Source of the DNA: UBA1672 sp050633285
GTDB lineage: Bacteria > Pseudomonadota > Alphaproteobacteria > Micavibrionales > Micavibrionaceae
Reading direction: 5' to 3'
DNA length: 64,000 bases
Assembly (NCBI GenBank): GCA_050633285.1
Contig: JBOEGG010000009.1
Coordinates: 1 to 64,000 of the forward strand
Every line of letters begins with the position of its first letter. Position 1 is the stretch's first letter. The notes under the pieces are model-generated. The model searched no databases. It was not told the origin of the DNA and was given only the letters and a program-made list of their open reading frames with translations. Below are positions 42,556 to 52,377 of the stretch, piece by piece. The position numbers and the translations under genes were made by a program.

Positions 42556-43722
42556 ATGAGCAATAATAACGATGGTGATATTTTCGATGAAAACACAGGC
42601 GAAATTCTGATTGAAGGTGATCGAGGCGCACCCACAGTCGCGAAAAACGGCGCAGGACGCATCATAATGATGGTTGTCTTTGGTTTAGTCTGTCTTTTGG
42701 CGTTTGTAGCCGTGATTTATGACGGTATGACAAAAAACAACACTACGCCGACAACAGAGAAAGAAGAGATTGTTTTTAATGCGCCTAAACCACGCACACA
42801 GCCATATATTGTAGATTCTCCAGAACCTCCACAAGAGGCACTTTCTTCCCCGCAAGCACCACAAATTGACCCAGAACTATTGCGCCGTCAACAACAGCTC
42901 ATGGCAGATGCCCTACGTCGCGCTCAAGAACAACAGGCGAAACTTGAAGAACGCTTAAAATCTCCACAGCTCGTTTATGACCAGAAAACTCAAAATTCTG
43001 CTCAAGTTAATTTTTCAAACCAGCAAACCGATAACCAAAATGGCGGGGCAACACTTCTTTCAGGTGGTAGCAATAATGATGACCCTAATCTTGCTTTTGC
43101 AAAAGCAAACACGAACACCAATGTCCAAACGGCCAAAGCTACACAACTACAAAATATGGATACGTTGATCGCCCAAGGTAAAATGATTAGCGGAATACTA
43201 GAAACTGCCATTCAAAGCGATCTTCCGGGCATGGTACGCGCAATATCTTCCGAAGATGTTTATTCCTTTAATGGCTCAACCTTACTTATCCCAAAAGGAT
43301 CACGCCTTGTTGGTCAATACCGCTCCGGTGTACGTCAAGGACAATCCCGCGTGTTTGTAATCTGGAATCGCATGATACGCCCAGATGGTGCAAGCGTTGA
43401 TCTTGGATCAATCGGCACGGACTCTTTAGGGCGTTCAGGCTTAACAGGTGAAGTTGATTCACACTTTATGGAACGTTTTGGTTCATCTGTATTATTGTCT
43501 ATCATTGATGGCGCTTTATCCGCTGCTGTAAACAAAATTGACGATGATGACGCTTCAACTGTATCCCTAAGTGGAAGTGGCGACTTTTCTCGATCCTCTG
43601 AAATTGCTCTTGAAAACAGCATTAACATCAAGCCGACCATTCATATAGACCAGGGCGAACGTATTAAAATATTCGTTGGTAAAGACCTTGATTTTAGCGG
43701 TGTAGGCGGTGTTCCTCGATGA
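42556..43722 (+). CDS. virB10: VirB10 core-complex protein
   Basis: 388 residues: one membrane segment (MMVVFGLVCLLAFVAVIYDG, about 36-55), a Pro/Gln-rich spacer with a coiled coil (QQLMADALRRAQEQQAKLEE), then the TrbI/VirB10 beta-barrel (VYSFNGSTLLIPKGSRLVGQ, VFVIWNRMIRPDGASVDLGS). It spans both membranes as the energy sensor. The last four bases overlap virB11. Confidence 0.95.
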   Translation: MSNNNDGDIFDENTGEILIEGDRGAPTVAKNGAGRIIMMVVFGLVCLLAFVAVIYDGMTKNNTTPTTEKEEIVFNAPKPRTQPYIVDSPEPPQEALSSPQAPQIDPELLRRQQQLMADALRRAQEQQAKLEERLKSPQLVYDQKTQNSAQVNFSNQQTDNQNGGATLLSGGSNNDDPNLAFAKANTNTNVQTAKATQLQNMDTLIAQGKMISGILETAIQSDLPGMVRAISSEDVYSFNGSTLLIPKGSRLVGQYRSGVRQGQSRVFVIWNRMIRPDGASVDLGSIGTDSLGRSGLTGEVDSHFMERFGSSVLLSIIDGALSAAVNKIDDDDASTVSLSGSGDFSRSSEIALENSINIKPTIHIDQGERIKIFVGKDLDFSGVGGVPR

Positions 43723-44756
43723 AACCCAAGCCGCATAATACAAAATCTTCCAACGATCATGTTTTTTTAGAGCAGTATCTTGCGCCATTCGCAAAATATC
43801 TGAATGCCCCTGACGTAACAGAGATTTGTGTGAATGAGCCGGGCGGATTTTGGGTTGAAAAAATTGGACAGCCACGTATGGAGTATATTCCCTGCTCCGA
43901 TGTTGCTAATGACAAGCTGGCACGTCTTGCCAGACTGGTTGCACAAGAAACAAAACAAAGTATCAATGAAAAGCTCCCTTTGCTCTCTTCTTCCCTACCC
44001 TCTGGCGAAAGGATTCAATTTGTCCTGCCACCTGCTGCGGCAAAAGGCATTGCTCTGTCTATTCGTAAACAAGGCGTGCAGGATTTAAGCCTTAAAGATT
44101 ACGCCGAGCTTGGCGCGTTTAAACAAGCTCGTTTTATCGACGATACAGCAAAACAAGAAGAAGATGCACAGCTCAGTGCCATGATTGCCGCCTCAAATGG
44201 TGAAAATCAATCTGAAGATAACATTACACGCTTTATTGAACGTGCCGCCCAAACCCATAAAAACATCATCGTATCGGGCGGTACATCAACGGGTAAAACA
44301 ACACTTCTCAATGCCATCCTTAAATCTGTCGATAAACACGAACGCATCATTACAATTGAAGATACGGCAGAGCTGAAGCCGTACCAAAAAAACACGCTTT
44401 CCCTACTTGCCTCCAAAGGTGAACAAGGACAAGCAAAAGTCACCATCCAAGACTTACTGGAATCTTCTCTTCGCCTGCGCCCGGATCGCATATTTCTGGG
44501 TGAGTTGCGCGGAAAAGAAGCCTACTCATATTTACGTGCTGTAAATACTGGACATCCCGGATCAATCACAACCGTTCACGCCGACACGCCGCGCGGAGCT
44601 TTTGAACAAATCGCATTGATGGTCATGCAAGGCAACGTATCTCTGACGCACGATCAGATTATGACCTACACAAAATCCATTATTGATATTGTAATCCAGC
44701 TCAAACGCTCAGGCGGGCAACGCATTGTATCTGAAATCTGGTATCCAAATAAATAG
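43719..44756 (+). CDS. virB11: VirB11 hexameric ATPase
   Basis: 345 residues. Walker A GGTSTGKTTLLNAI (about 187-200), Asp box TIEDTAELK, Walker B RPDRIFLGELRGKEA, and His box TGHPGSITTVHA. The N-terminal domain (about 10-130) matches PulE/VirB11-like secretion ATPases. It powers substrate transfer together with VirB4 and VirD4. Confidence 0.96.
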   Translation: MKPKPHNTKSSNDHVFLEQYLAPFAKYLNAPDVTEICVNEPGGFWVEKIGQPRMEYIPCSDVANDKLARLARLVAQETKQSINEKLPLLSSSLPSGERIQFVLPPAAAKGIALSIRKQGVQDLSLKDYAELGAFKQARFIDDTAKQEEDAQLSAMIAASNGENQSEDNITRFIERAAQTHKNIIVSGGTSTGKTTLLNAILKSVDKHERIITIEDTAELKPYQKNTLSLLASKGEQGQAKVTIQDLLESSLRLRPDRIFLGELRGKEAYSYLRAVNTGHPGSITTVHADTPRGAFEQIALMVMQGNVSLTHDQIMTYTKSIIDIVIQLKRSGGQRIVSEIWYPNK

Positions 44757-44764
44757 GGCAAAAC

Positions 44765-44884
44765 ATGACATACCCAGACATAGCAAATGATAATAATAAA
44801 GAAACAGATACTATAGATTTACCGTGTCCTCCAATCCCGAACGGGTTCTTCAGCCAGATCCGCCGACTGATATTTGAAAGGTAA
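44765..44884 (+). CDS. 39-residue peptide between virB11 and virD4
   Basis: ATG at 44765 eight bases after the virB11 stop, ending at TAA 44884, five bases before the virD4 GTG. The sequence is acidic then Pro-rich (DLPCPPIPNGFFSQI) with a basic end (RRLIFER). The snug fit between operon genes favours translation, at least for coupling virD4. No function is recognised. Confidence 0.4.
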   Translation: MTYPDIANDNNKETDTIDLPCPPIPNGFFSQIRRLIFER

Positions 44885-44889
44885 AGACC

Positions 44890-46713
44890 GTGACTTCTAC
44901 TCCTTTCAAGATCGCCGGCTACACCATAGGCGCGGCTCTTCTCATTATCACCAGCCTATATTTAAGCTCTGTTCTTTATTTTCTACTCAATGGCTGGAAT
45001 CCTGATCTCGCTTTGCCGTGGTCAATATTTTCTTACCTAGAACACACCCAGAAACCTTACGGTATGTATCTGGTCATATCGTTCATTGCCCCCAATGCTC
45101 TTATAGCAGCCATGACGCTGATGTGGATTTTCAAACCCGAAGATAAAAATGCACGTTGGGCAAAGCGCGCCGATGTAAAAAAAGCAAGAATGCTGAGTAA
45201 ATCCGGCCTTATACTTGGAGAAACAAGAGGGGATTATCTTATCAACGACGATCCCACGCATGTTTTTGTAATTGCGCCGACCAGATCAGGTAAAGGGGTT
45301 GGTGTTGTCATACCGAACCTTCTAGCATGGCAGGACAGCTTTATATGTCTTGATGTTAAAGGAGAAAACCACCGCATAACATCGGGCTATCGCGCCAGTT
45401 TGGGCAATAAAGTGATTAACTTTTGCCCCTACGCAAAAAACGGCACATCCCATTGCTACAATCCACTTGATAATGTATCCAGAGATCCGCACCAGCGCAT
45501 TACAGACTTACAGATCATGGCCGCCTCTCTTATTGCAACGGCTGAACGCTCTGACCCACACTTTCCCAATGAAGCGCAGGATTTCTTTGTAGGGCTTGCG
45601 CTCTACGTTATGGATCACAAAGAGTTCCCTAATACAATCGGCTCAATTTTTAGGCTATTAGGCACAGAAGAAAAGCTGGAAGATATTCTAAAATACGTTG
45701 CAGCCTCATATCCTGATCTGGATGAAGGCGCAAAACAGCTCTTTAGTGCATATAGACAAAAGGCTGAAAAAGAACGCTCCGGTATTAAATCAACGCTATC
45801 CAGTGCCTTAAAACTCTGGCGTAACCCTGTTATTGATGCTGTTACCTCAAAGAGCGACTTTTCATTTGCGGATATTCGCAAACGCCGCCACGCAATTTAT
45901 CTAGGCGTTGGTATCAATGAAATGGCGCCATTAGAGCCTCTTATGCGCTTATTTTTTGAACAAGCCATTACCGTCCTCACAGACAAAGAGCCCGATCCTA
46001 AAATAGAACCTCGCCATGTTCTCATGCTGCTGGATGAATTCCATATTTTGGGACGTATGCCAATTATGAGCAAAGCTTTTACCCTTCTGGCGGGCTTTAA
46101 TGTTCGGTTGCTCGGTGTTGTACAAAATATCGGCCTGCTCGATGATGTTTATACCAAACCAAAACGTGAAACTATTCTCTCGAACTGCGCCCATCAGGTC
46201 TTTTTTGCGAGCAACAACGCAGAAACGCAGCGATATGTCAGCACCTCATGCGGTGAACATACCGTGAAATCCAAATCAGTTTCAAAGGGACGGGGATTTA
46301 AGCACGAGGCGGCCAAAGTATCAACGTCAGAGAAAATTGTGCCCCTCATTCGTCCCCATGAGGTCAATACATTCGGCGATGATAAAGAAATCATTCTTAT
46401 TGAAAAGAACCACCCGATTAAGTGCAAAAAAGTGGTCTATTACAAAGATAAAATATTCAAAGAGCGCCTGCTTCCCGCACACACCACACCAAAACTTGAG
46501 ATAACACAGGAAAAAGCCCCGCGCTTTGATATCCCAAAACCAGAGGATAATGACGAGAAAAAATACACTAAAAAAGGAAAGACGAAAAAAAAAGCATCCC
46601 CTAAGCCACCAAAATCTGAAGAACCTCCAACTCCAGAAAATGATAGAGACTGTTCTGTAGATACACCATCTACCAACAATTTAAATGATATGCTTAACAA
46701 AACCGGGAAATAG
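44890..46713 (+). CDS. virD4: VirD4/TraG-type coupling protein
   Basis: 607 residues from a GTG start. Two N-terminal membrane segments (about 8-35 and 55-75), Walker A APTRSGKGVGVVIPN (about 128-142), Walker B MLLDEFHILG (about 378-387), ending in a Lys/Pro-rich acidic tail (about 530-607). It delivers the relaxase-DNA complex to the T4SS. Last gene of the transfer operon. Confidence 0.96.
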   Translation: MTSTPFKIAGYTIGAALLIITSLYLSSVLYFLLNGWNPDLALPWSIFSYLEHTQKPYGMYLVISFIAPNALIAAMTLMWIFKPEDKNARWAKRADVKKARMLSKSGLILGETRGDYLINDDPTHVFVIAPTRSGKGVGVVIPNLLAWQDSFICLDVKGENHRITSGYRASLGNKVINFCPYAKNGTSHCYNPLDNVSRDPHQRITDLQIMAASLIATAERSDPHFPNEAQDFFVGLALYVMDHKEFPNTIGSIFRLLGTEEKLEDILKYVAASYPDLDEGAKQLFSAYRQKAEKERSGIKSTLSSALKLWRNPVIDAVTSKSDFSFADIRKRRHAIYLGVGINEMAPLEPLMRLFFEQAITVLTDKEPDPKIEPRHVLMLLDEFHILGRMPIMSKAFTLLAGFNVRLLGVVQNIGLLDDVYTKPKRETILSNCAHQVFFASNNAETQRYVSTSCGEHTVKSKSVSKGRGFKHEAAKVSTSEKIVPLIRPHEVNTFGDDKEIILIEKNHPIKCKKVVYYKDKIFKERLLPAHTTPKLEITQEKAPRFDIPKPEDNDEKKYTKKGKTKKKASPKPPKSEEPPTPENDRDCSVDTPSTNNLNDMLNKTGK

Positions 46714-46733
46714 ATTACATATGAGTCCTTAGC

Positions 46734-47708
46734 CTAGTTATCTCCCCGCAATAATTGTAGAATCAAGCCAATCATTCGTTCTTTTTCTTTCGGATTAGAT
46801 TCAGCAATAAATAAGGTGAGCGCCGTTAATGCATTAGGATTTAAAATTTCTTTCGTTGGGAAATCCGCTTGCCGTAGAAACCAGATAAATGCAAACGCAG
46901 CGCTACGTTTATTTCCATCATTAAAGGGATGGTTTTTGATAACAAAATAAAGCAAATGTGCCGCTTTTTCTTCCACTGTTGGATAAGCATCTTCGCCAAA
47001 GACAGATTGAAACACATTGCCAAGGATGCCGCTCAGATTTCCTTCTATTTTTTCCTGCGCAAAAAATTCTGTTGCTTCACCCTTTGATATTAATTCATCT
47101 TTTAACTGAGAAATTGCCTGATACAGAGCGTCAGCGGAAAGCGTTATATCTTTTTTATAATGACCTGTTTTGGGAAGATTATCTTCATCATAGCTTTGCA
47201 GAGAAAACCAAGTATGTGTAAAAGAGTTAATAAGCTCCAAAACATCATCAGTCTGGATGTTTGTAGCGCCCTGTGTAAGCCTTTTAATATCATCTATGAC
47301 CTTTTGAGCATCAAGGCGTTTTTCATCCAGTAAATGCTGATTAATGGTATAGCCTTGCGTAATATGCTGTTTCAAGGTTTTGGTTGCCCATGTACGAAAT
47401 TTAGTGGCTGTTTTTGAGTTAACCCGATAGCCAACAGAGATAATCATGTCTAGATTATAGTGCAACGTATTGTATTTCTTACCATCTTTAGCAGCTATCC
47501 GGAAATTCCGGATAACTGAATCTATTTCCGGCAATTCCTCATCATTAAATATATTTTTTATATGCTCATTAATTGTACGAACATTCACATCAAAAACTTC
47601 GGCCATTTGCTTTTGTGTTGCCCATATGGTTTCAGCACTAGCATCTGAATTTAGCTGAATTGCGCCATTATCTGTTTGGTAAATAACTATGCCGTTATTT
47701 TTTGTCAT
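46734..47708 (-). CDS. RhuM-type protein with a C-terminal Fic/Doc domain
   Basis: 324 residues from MTKNNGIVIYQ, preceded by GAGGAAACAGAG. The N-terminal RhuM virulence-protein domain (WATQKQMAEVFDVNVRTINE, LDMIISVGYRVNSKTATKFR) is fused to a Fic/Doc domain with HPFNDGNKRSAAF. The Lys in place of the usual Gly after GN is the Doc variant associated with kinase activity on EF-Tu. It could be a toxin or a substrate-modifying factor. No separate Phd-like antitoxin is visible nearby. It converges with virD4. Confidence 0.85.
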   Translation of the reverse strand: MTKNNGIVIYQTDNGAIQLNSDASAETIWATQKQMAEVFDVNVRTINEHIKNIFNDEELPEIDSVIRNFRIAAKDGKKYNTLHYNLDMIISVGYRVNSKTATKFRTWATKTLKQHITQGYTINQHLLDEKRLDAQKVIDDIKRLTQGATNIQTDDVLELINSFTHTWFSLQSYDEDNLPKTGHYKKDITLSADALYQAISQLKDELISKGEATEFFAQEKIEGNLSGILGNVFQSVFGEDAYPTVEEKAAHLLYFVIKNHPFNDGNKRSAAFAFIWFLRQADFPTKEILNPNALTALTLFIAESNPKEKERMIGLILQLLRGDN

Positions 47709-47795
47709 ATTCTCTGTTTCCTCGCCCAAATTTTAATTAGGTAAAATCATGCTATCACTTGATCGAATAGAACAAGCGTAAATAGACGCGCCTTA

Positions 47796-48839
47796 CTATT
47801 TTAATAAGTAATTTAAATTATTGTTAGGGTAATTTTTAAAGATCTGCTTTTTATTAGATTTCTTCTTTTTTACTCTTCGCTTAATCGTCCGTTCCATAGT
47901 CAGGTTGGTACGACGTTCTTTGACCAGATCCCCATAGCCTGAATGATCATAAAGCTTCTCAAGGCGTAGCTCGGATGGCGGATGTGAACGGCGTTTCATC
48001 GTTAAAAACCCAACTTCCGTAAAGCACTCTCCCCTTTTTATAGATTCCAAAAAAGAAATCATCCCCTTCACACCAATAATATCAGCAGCGAAACTATCGG
48101 CCCGATATTCTTCTGTCCGTGAAAAGAAGGAAGATAATGCCATAAGAGCCGTTTCGGGCAAGCGCACAACATAAATAAAGGCACTCATCGAGAGCTGCAC
48201 CATCATCACCGGCACGGCCACAATAAGAAGCGGCAAAAAAACACTGGCCACGCCCATTATCATTGCAGATACAAACGCAAGAACGCCATGAACAAACGTC
48301 AACACACCACCCGCAGAGGCTACGTACTGCCAATAGCGTAAATCTTTGTGATGTAAATGCCCCAATTCATGCGCGATAACACCTTTAATAACATCCGGCC
48401 TCCAACGATACTCCTGAAAAAATCCACTCGTCAGAGCGATTGTACTATTCCCAAACGCATAAGCATTGCTGTCCGTATTATCCTCAACACGTAAATGTAT
48501 ATGCTTTATACGAGGCACTTTTTTATCTTTATATCCGCTCATAACGTCTTGCAGCAGTGGATTAAGGACCTCGGCCTCCCGCTTTGACATCCTGCGTACA
48601 GGCATATATACGCTTTGAAACATTCCGCCAAGCGGTGAAATCATCATTAAAAAGACAAAACCTTGAATCATGGCCGCCAGCACAGCAATCTCAGCTTCAT
48701 TATAAATATAATCCCCCGTTAAAAACCCTTCAAGCTGGCCATAAATCTGCCCAAACCACAATAGGGCATAGACCGCCGCATAATGTGATAGCGCGCTCAC
48801 AACAAAAACAAACATGCGATAGAGGTATAACAAAATCAT
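47796..48839 (-). CDS. M48-family membrane metallopeptidase (HtpX-like)
   Basis: 347 residues with N-terminal membrane segments (about 5-28, 48-70), zinc motif VIAHELGHLHHKD (about 154-166), further hydrophobic helices (about 172-225) and the third ligand expected in RTEEYRADSFAADIIG (Glu of EYRAD). Related to HtpX and Ste24 peptidases that cleave membrane proteins. It sits at the end of the relaxase operon, 4 bp after a small gene, an uncommon partner for mobilisation genes. Confidence 0.85.
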   Translation of the reverse strand: MILLYLYRMFVFVVSALSHYAAVYALLWFGQIYGQLEGFLTGDYIYNEAEIAVLAAMIQGFVFLMMISPLGGMFQSVYMPVRRMSKREAEVLNPLLQDVMSGYKDKKVPRIKHIHLRVEDNTDSNAYAFGNSTIALTSGFFQEYRWRPDVIKGVIAHELGHLHHKDLRYWQYVASAGGVLTFVHGVLAFVSAMIMGVASVFLPLLIVAVPVMMVQLSMSAFIYVVRLPETALMALSSFFSRTEEYRADSFAADIIGVKGMISFLESIKRGECFTEVGFLTMKRRSHPPSELRLEKLYDHSGYGDLVKERRTNLTMERTIKRRVKKKKSNKKQIFKNYPNNNLNYLLK

Positions 48840-48843
48840 TGCC

Positions 48844-49062
48844 TCAAGCCCTTTTCTTTAAATCTTCTAAACCGCGATCGTTTATCTCTTTTTGTAACTC
48901 AAGCAAAGCATGAGCGGTAAATAACGGCGGGACACCCTGCCCTTCCAAATAGGCCGTTACCGCACGTAAACGCCGACGAGCGAACTCTTTCTGCTCTTCC
49001 TTGCTTTCAAAATCAAGCGACTTAAACAAATTCAACTGTCCTTCCAGCATCTTATTCTCCAT
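48844..49062 (-). CDS. Hypothetical protein in the relaxase operon
   Basis: 72 residues from MENKMLEGQLNLF; longer upstream starts lie inside the previous gene. It overlaps that gene by 11 bp. Helical and charged (ESKEEQKEFARRRLRAVTAY, then ALLELQKEINDRG). Not recognised; its tight coupling suggests a mobilisation accessory. Confidence 0.6.
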   Translation of the reverse strand: MENKMLEGQLNLFKSLDFESKEEQKEFARRRLRAVTAYLEGQGVPPLFTAHALLELQKEINDRGLEDLKKRA

Positions 49063-49474
49063 CACTTTCATTGTCTTCAGGAAGAAGTTTAGATTTCCCC
49101 AAATTTTGAACAACATTCTCCATAAGCTTATCAAGCCGTTTGATCGCAATTTCCCCACGTTCATCATCTAGCGGTTCTGGATTACCTTGGTAATACTCCA
49201 ATATAAATTGAAGTAAAATCTCCTGATTAGCCGCCAAATCACGCGCCGTCTTTTTACGGTGTGCATTCAAGCTATATAAAAGCTGGTGATAGAGCTGCGC
49301 CATATCAGAATTGCGTTCATCTCTACGCTCAGGCCGCAAAGCAAAATCCAGTAAGTCATTCACCGTTGCAGATGCATTCGTTAAATTCTTGGCCTTCATA
49401 TAGGATTGAAGCTCCTTTTCGACCTCCGGCCTGAATATAATAGAGCGTGACACACCCTTTTTCTTAGCTACCAT
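49052..49474 (-). CDS. MobC-like relaxosome accessory protein
   Basis: 140 residues from MVAKKKGVSRSI. The front looks like a ribbon-helix-helix or MobC-type DNA-binding segment (IIFRPEVEKELQSYMKAKNL then ASATVNDLLDFAL), followed by long helices. It follows the relaxase gene, whose stop lies 12 bp upstream of this start. It probably binds oriT with the relaxase. Confidence 0.65.
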   Translation of the reverse strand: MVAKKKGVSRSIIFRPEVEKELQSYMKAKNLTNASATVNDLLDFALRPERRDERNSDMAQLYHQLLYSLNAHRKKTARDLAANQEILLQFILEYYQGNPEPLDDERGEIAIKRLDKLMENVVQNLGKSKLLPEDNESDGE

Positions 49475-49485
49475 AATTTTATCTC

Positions 49486-52377
49486 CTACCAATCAATTTC
49501 TACGTCTTCGTCTTTGCTCTTTTCAATCTCTTTCACGGCATTTAGCTCTAATTCCTGCTGACGGTTTGTTTCTTTGATGTCCGCAAAACCGTCTTTTCCT
49601 GCGGCTATTTCAAGAGACTGCCCTGCTTCATAAATCGGATAGTCTTTAACACGAACCAATGACACATGCTCATCATGAGAGACCGCCGCATATGCTCCAT
49701 CCTTTAAATGAACTGCGCCAATATAAGAAACTTCTTGTCCATCTTCAAAATCTACATCCTGAGAAGCCACGCTCATTTTTTCGGATAACATTTCTAAGGT
49801 TTCCTCTTTGGATTGGTTAAGAATATCCCGCTCTACAATTATGCCTTTTGCACCTTTTGAAATCTTCACTGGCTCATTCGTAATCCATTTATCCGTCTTC
49901 CCTTGAGCCTTCACGAGAGTAATAAATCCGTCTTTTTCAGCAACAATATGATGACCGGAATGGAGATCAACAAAACCCATATAACGCATTGTGTCCTTTT
50001 GCTCGTTCTTGAGATCAATAGCCTTATAACCTTGAGCCTTCAGTGCCTTCGACATAACTTGCCCTGCACTTTCTAATTCTTCCTTATACAATTTATCCAT
50101 AGCATCACCTTTCATAATGAATTTCCCGTCCCCTTCCCTGTGATATGCATAACCATGCTCAGCAAGCCAACTCTGACGCTCGTGAATGGCTTCTATAGTG
50201 CCACGATCAGCATCCCTATAGGCAAGATTGTAATCTTGCTGATGACGATAAATCTCAAGATCAAGGAACGTGCGTGCTTTTGCATCAACTTGGCTATCAA
50301 TTGACATTCCACTAATAGCCTTCACCTGGGCATAAGCTTTTTGAACAACATTCTCGCCCCTGGATGCATTCAACGCATCCCCACGTTCGACCACATCCTC
50401 AGGGATACTATACCGATCCATATAACCTGTAGCCTCAACGATACCCGCTTCATCCAATGTTTTTAACCGCACCGCATGATGATCTAAATACGCATCAATA
50501 TCATCTATGTCTTTACGCTTCTCACTACCATCTAAAAACGCTTTATGTGCTTCACGGCTATAAACACCATCATTACCTTTCGCAATCATGCCTATATTAT
50601 AATCAGCACCACCTTTGGCTTTTTGAGCAATTGAAATATCAACAATCGCGCCCTCTTTAATTTCTCGCTTCCCATACAACGGAACATAATGCGCAACCTC
50701 ATCCCCATCACGCACCAACATAAACCGCTTGTCACTTCCTGCTTCAACACGGCCAACTTGTTCAACCCGCCCCTGTACACGCGGCGCATCCTCATCCGCC
50801 AAATCATACATAACAAAAGCCGCATCTTTGATAGCAGAAACAGACAGTGATTTCACCTGCGCGAGCTGCTTTTTCTTATATTTTGCATCTTGCTCCGCGC
50901 TGTAAATACCGCCCTGCTCTATAACATCTTCCGGCACTCGATATTGACCATCACCAAGATCCTCGACAATACCAACCTTCTCCAAAGCGGATAATCGCTT
51001 GCCATGATAATCAACATAGCCTTCCGGCTCTTTGATAAATGACTTATGCTCCCGCACAAACTCCAAGTGAGCATCACGACTGTAAATACCATCATTCCCA
51101 AGAGCAACTTCACCAATCGAACGATCCGCTTTTAAGCTCGCTTTCTCACCGGCACTCACTTCAACAACGCCACCCTCAAGCAATGCCTCATTCCGATCAT
51201 TCAATGCCAAAGCCACATAATTAAGACCCCCATTAACATCACGGACAACCATATATTTGTGATCCGTAAGCTCATTCATATGCGCAATTTTCTCAATCTC
51301 ACCACGAACAACAGGAGCTTCACCATCCGCATCTATTGCATAAACAGACACACCCTCATCCATAGCCTCCTCTGGCATACTTCGGTTAAGCTGCTTGATA
51401 ATATCATGTCGCTCTGAAACTTCTTTCAGTTCTACCGTATAGCCAAAGCGAACCGTAAACACACCCGGAGGATCTTGCACCGCCATAGCCGTTGTTGTTA
51501 AAAACTCCAAACGCTTCTTGAGCAGACCGTCATAAAATTCATCGCGCCCGCTATATCCGACATCCCGCGTATCAACAACAATTTCACCAGCCTCTTTCTC
51601 TTCTTCACTCGCACGCGCTTCAATAAAACGATCCAAAGATGTAACGCGCATCGCATCCGTTTCTTTCTCCATAGAACGCTGAATGTCTTCGATAGAACGC
51701 TCACCCAATATCTCCGTAGCAAGCTCTTCAGCGCGCATACGAATACCATTCGAAATGTAATCTGGCGCAATCACAAGATCCTTACCAAGGTCATCCTTAC
51801 CGCGCACAACAACATGAGCATGAGGATTATCCGTGTCATAATGAACCGCTGAAACCCATTCCAATTTTGTTGACAGATCCTTTTCAACCTGCCCCATAAC
51901 ACCGCGAATATAGCCCTCCATATCCGCAATTTCATGACCGTTCTCAGGTGAAATAATGAAACGAAAATGATGACGATCATCCTTACACGCATGATAAAAA
52001 TCAACGCGCCCAAGCTCATCACCATCGCTACCAAACAGCACCGGCTTCGTATCATCAACGCCCGCGCCATCACGCGTTATATAACTCAAATGCCCACGCA
52101 AATTACCCGCAGAACCAGATCCACCCGCCCCAGATGTTCCATGTTTTTTAAAGTGCGCCTTAACCAAAACACGTTGTGAAATAGGCTTATTTGAACGCAT
52201 ATTTCCTTGGCGATAAGACCCACCACGATAACGCTTTGACTTACCACCACCGCCCATATTCAAACGACGAAAATATGACTTACGAGAATCAATTGCGTCA
52301 CCAAGAAGCGTGTCACCATCGCTGATAACATCCCCTCCTTTTAACAATTCATCGTAACGCTCTAGTAACATTCTCAA
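49486..52377 (-). CDS. Conjugative relaxase (VirD2-like, DUF3363-type)
   Basis: 963 residues. It nicks oriT and pilots the DNA strand. The front is basic; a candidate catalytic Tyr is Tyr99 in RGHLSYITRDG. The metal-binding 3-His motif is in AVHYDTDNPHAHVVV (His179, His186, His188), preceded by HHFRFIISPENG. The remainder contains a repeated module: VPEDVIEQGGIYSAEQD / IPEDVVERGDALNASRG, and GNDGIYSRDAHLEFV / GNDGVYSREAHKAFL, at about 430-700. A further domain runs to the acidic C terminus. First gene of its operon; a good oriT candidate lies just upstream. Confidence 0.88.
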   Translation of the reverse strand: MRMLLERYDELLKGGDVISDGDTLLGDAIDSRKSYFRRLNMGGGGKSKRYRGGSYRQGNMRSNKPISQRVLVKAHFKKHGTSGAGGSGSAGNLRGHLSYITRDGAGVDDTKPVLFGSDGDELGRVDFYHACKDDRHHFRFIISPENGHEIADMEGYIRGVMGQVEKDLSTKLEWVSAVHYDTDNPHAHVVVRGKDDLGKDLVIAPDYISNGIRMRAEELATEILGERSIEDIQRSMEKETDAMRVTSLDRFIEARASEEEKEAGEIVVDTRDVGYSGRDEFYDGLLKKRLEFLTTTAMAVQDPPGVFTVRFGYTVELKEVSERHDIIKQLNRSMPEEAMDEGVSVYAIDADGEAPVVRGEIEKIAHMNELTDHKYMVVRDVNGGLNYVALALNDRNEALLEGGVVEVSAGEKASLKADRSIGEVALGNDGIYSRDAHLEFVREHKSFIKEPEGYVDYHGKRLSALEKVGIVEDLGDGQYRVPEDVIEQGGIYSAEQDAKYKKKQLAQVKSLSVSAIKDAAFVMYDLADEDAPRVQGRVEQVGRVEAGSDKRFMLVRDGDEVAHYVPLYGKREIKEGAIVDISIAQKAKGGADYNIGMIAKGNDGVYSREAHKAFLDGSEKRKDIDDIDAYLDHHAVRLKTLDEAGIVEATGYMDRYSIPEDVVERGDALNASRGENVVQKAYAQVKAISGMSIDSQVDAKARTFLDLEIYRHQQDYNLAYRDADRGTIEAIHERQSWLAEHGYAYHREGDGKFIMKGDAMDKLYKEELESAGQVMSKALKAQGYKAIDLKNEQKDTMRYMGFVDLHSGHHIVAEKDGFITLVKAQGKTDKWITNEPVKISKGAKGIIVERDILNQSKEETLEMLSEKMSVASQDVDFEDGQEVSYIGAVHLKDGAYAAVSHDEHVSLVRVKDYPIYEAGQSLEIAAGKDGFADIKETNRQQELELNAVKEIEKSKDEDVEIDW

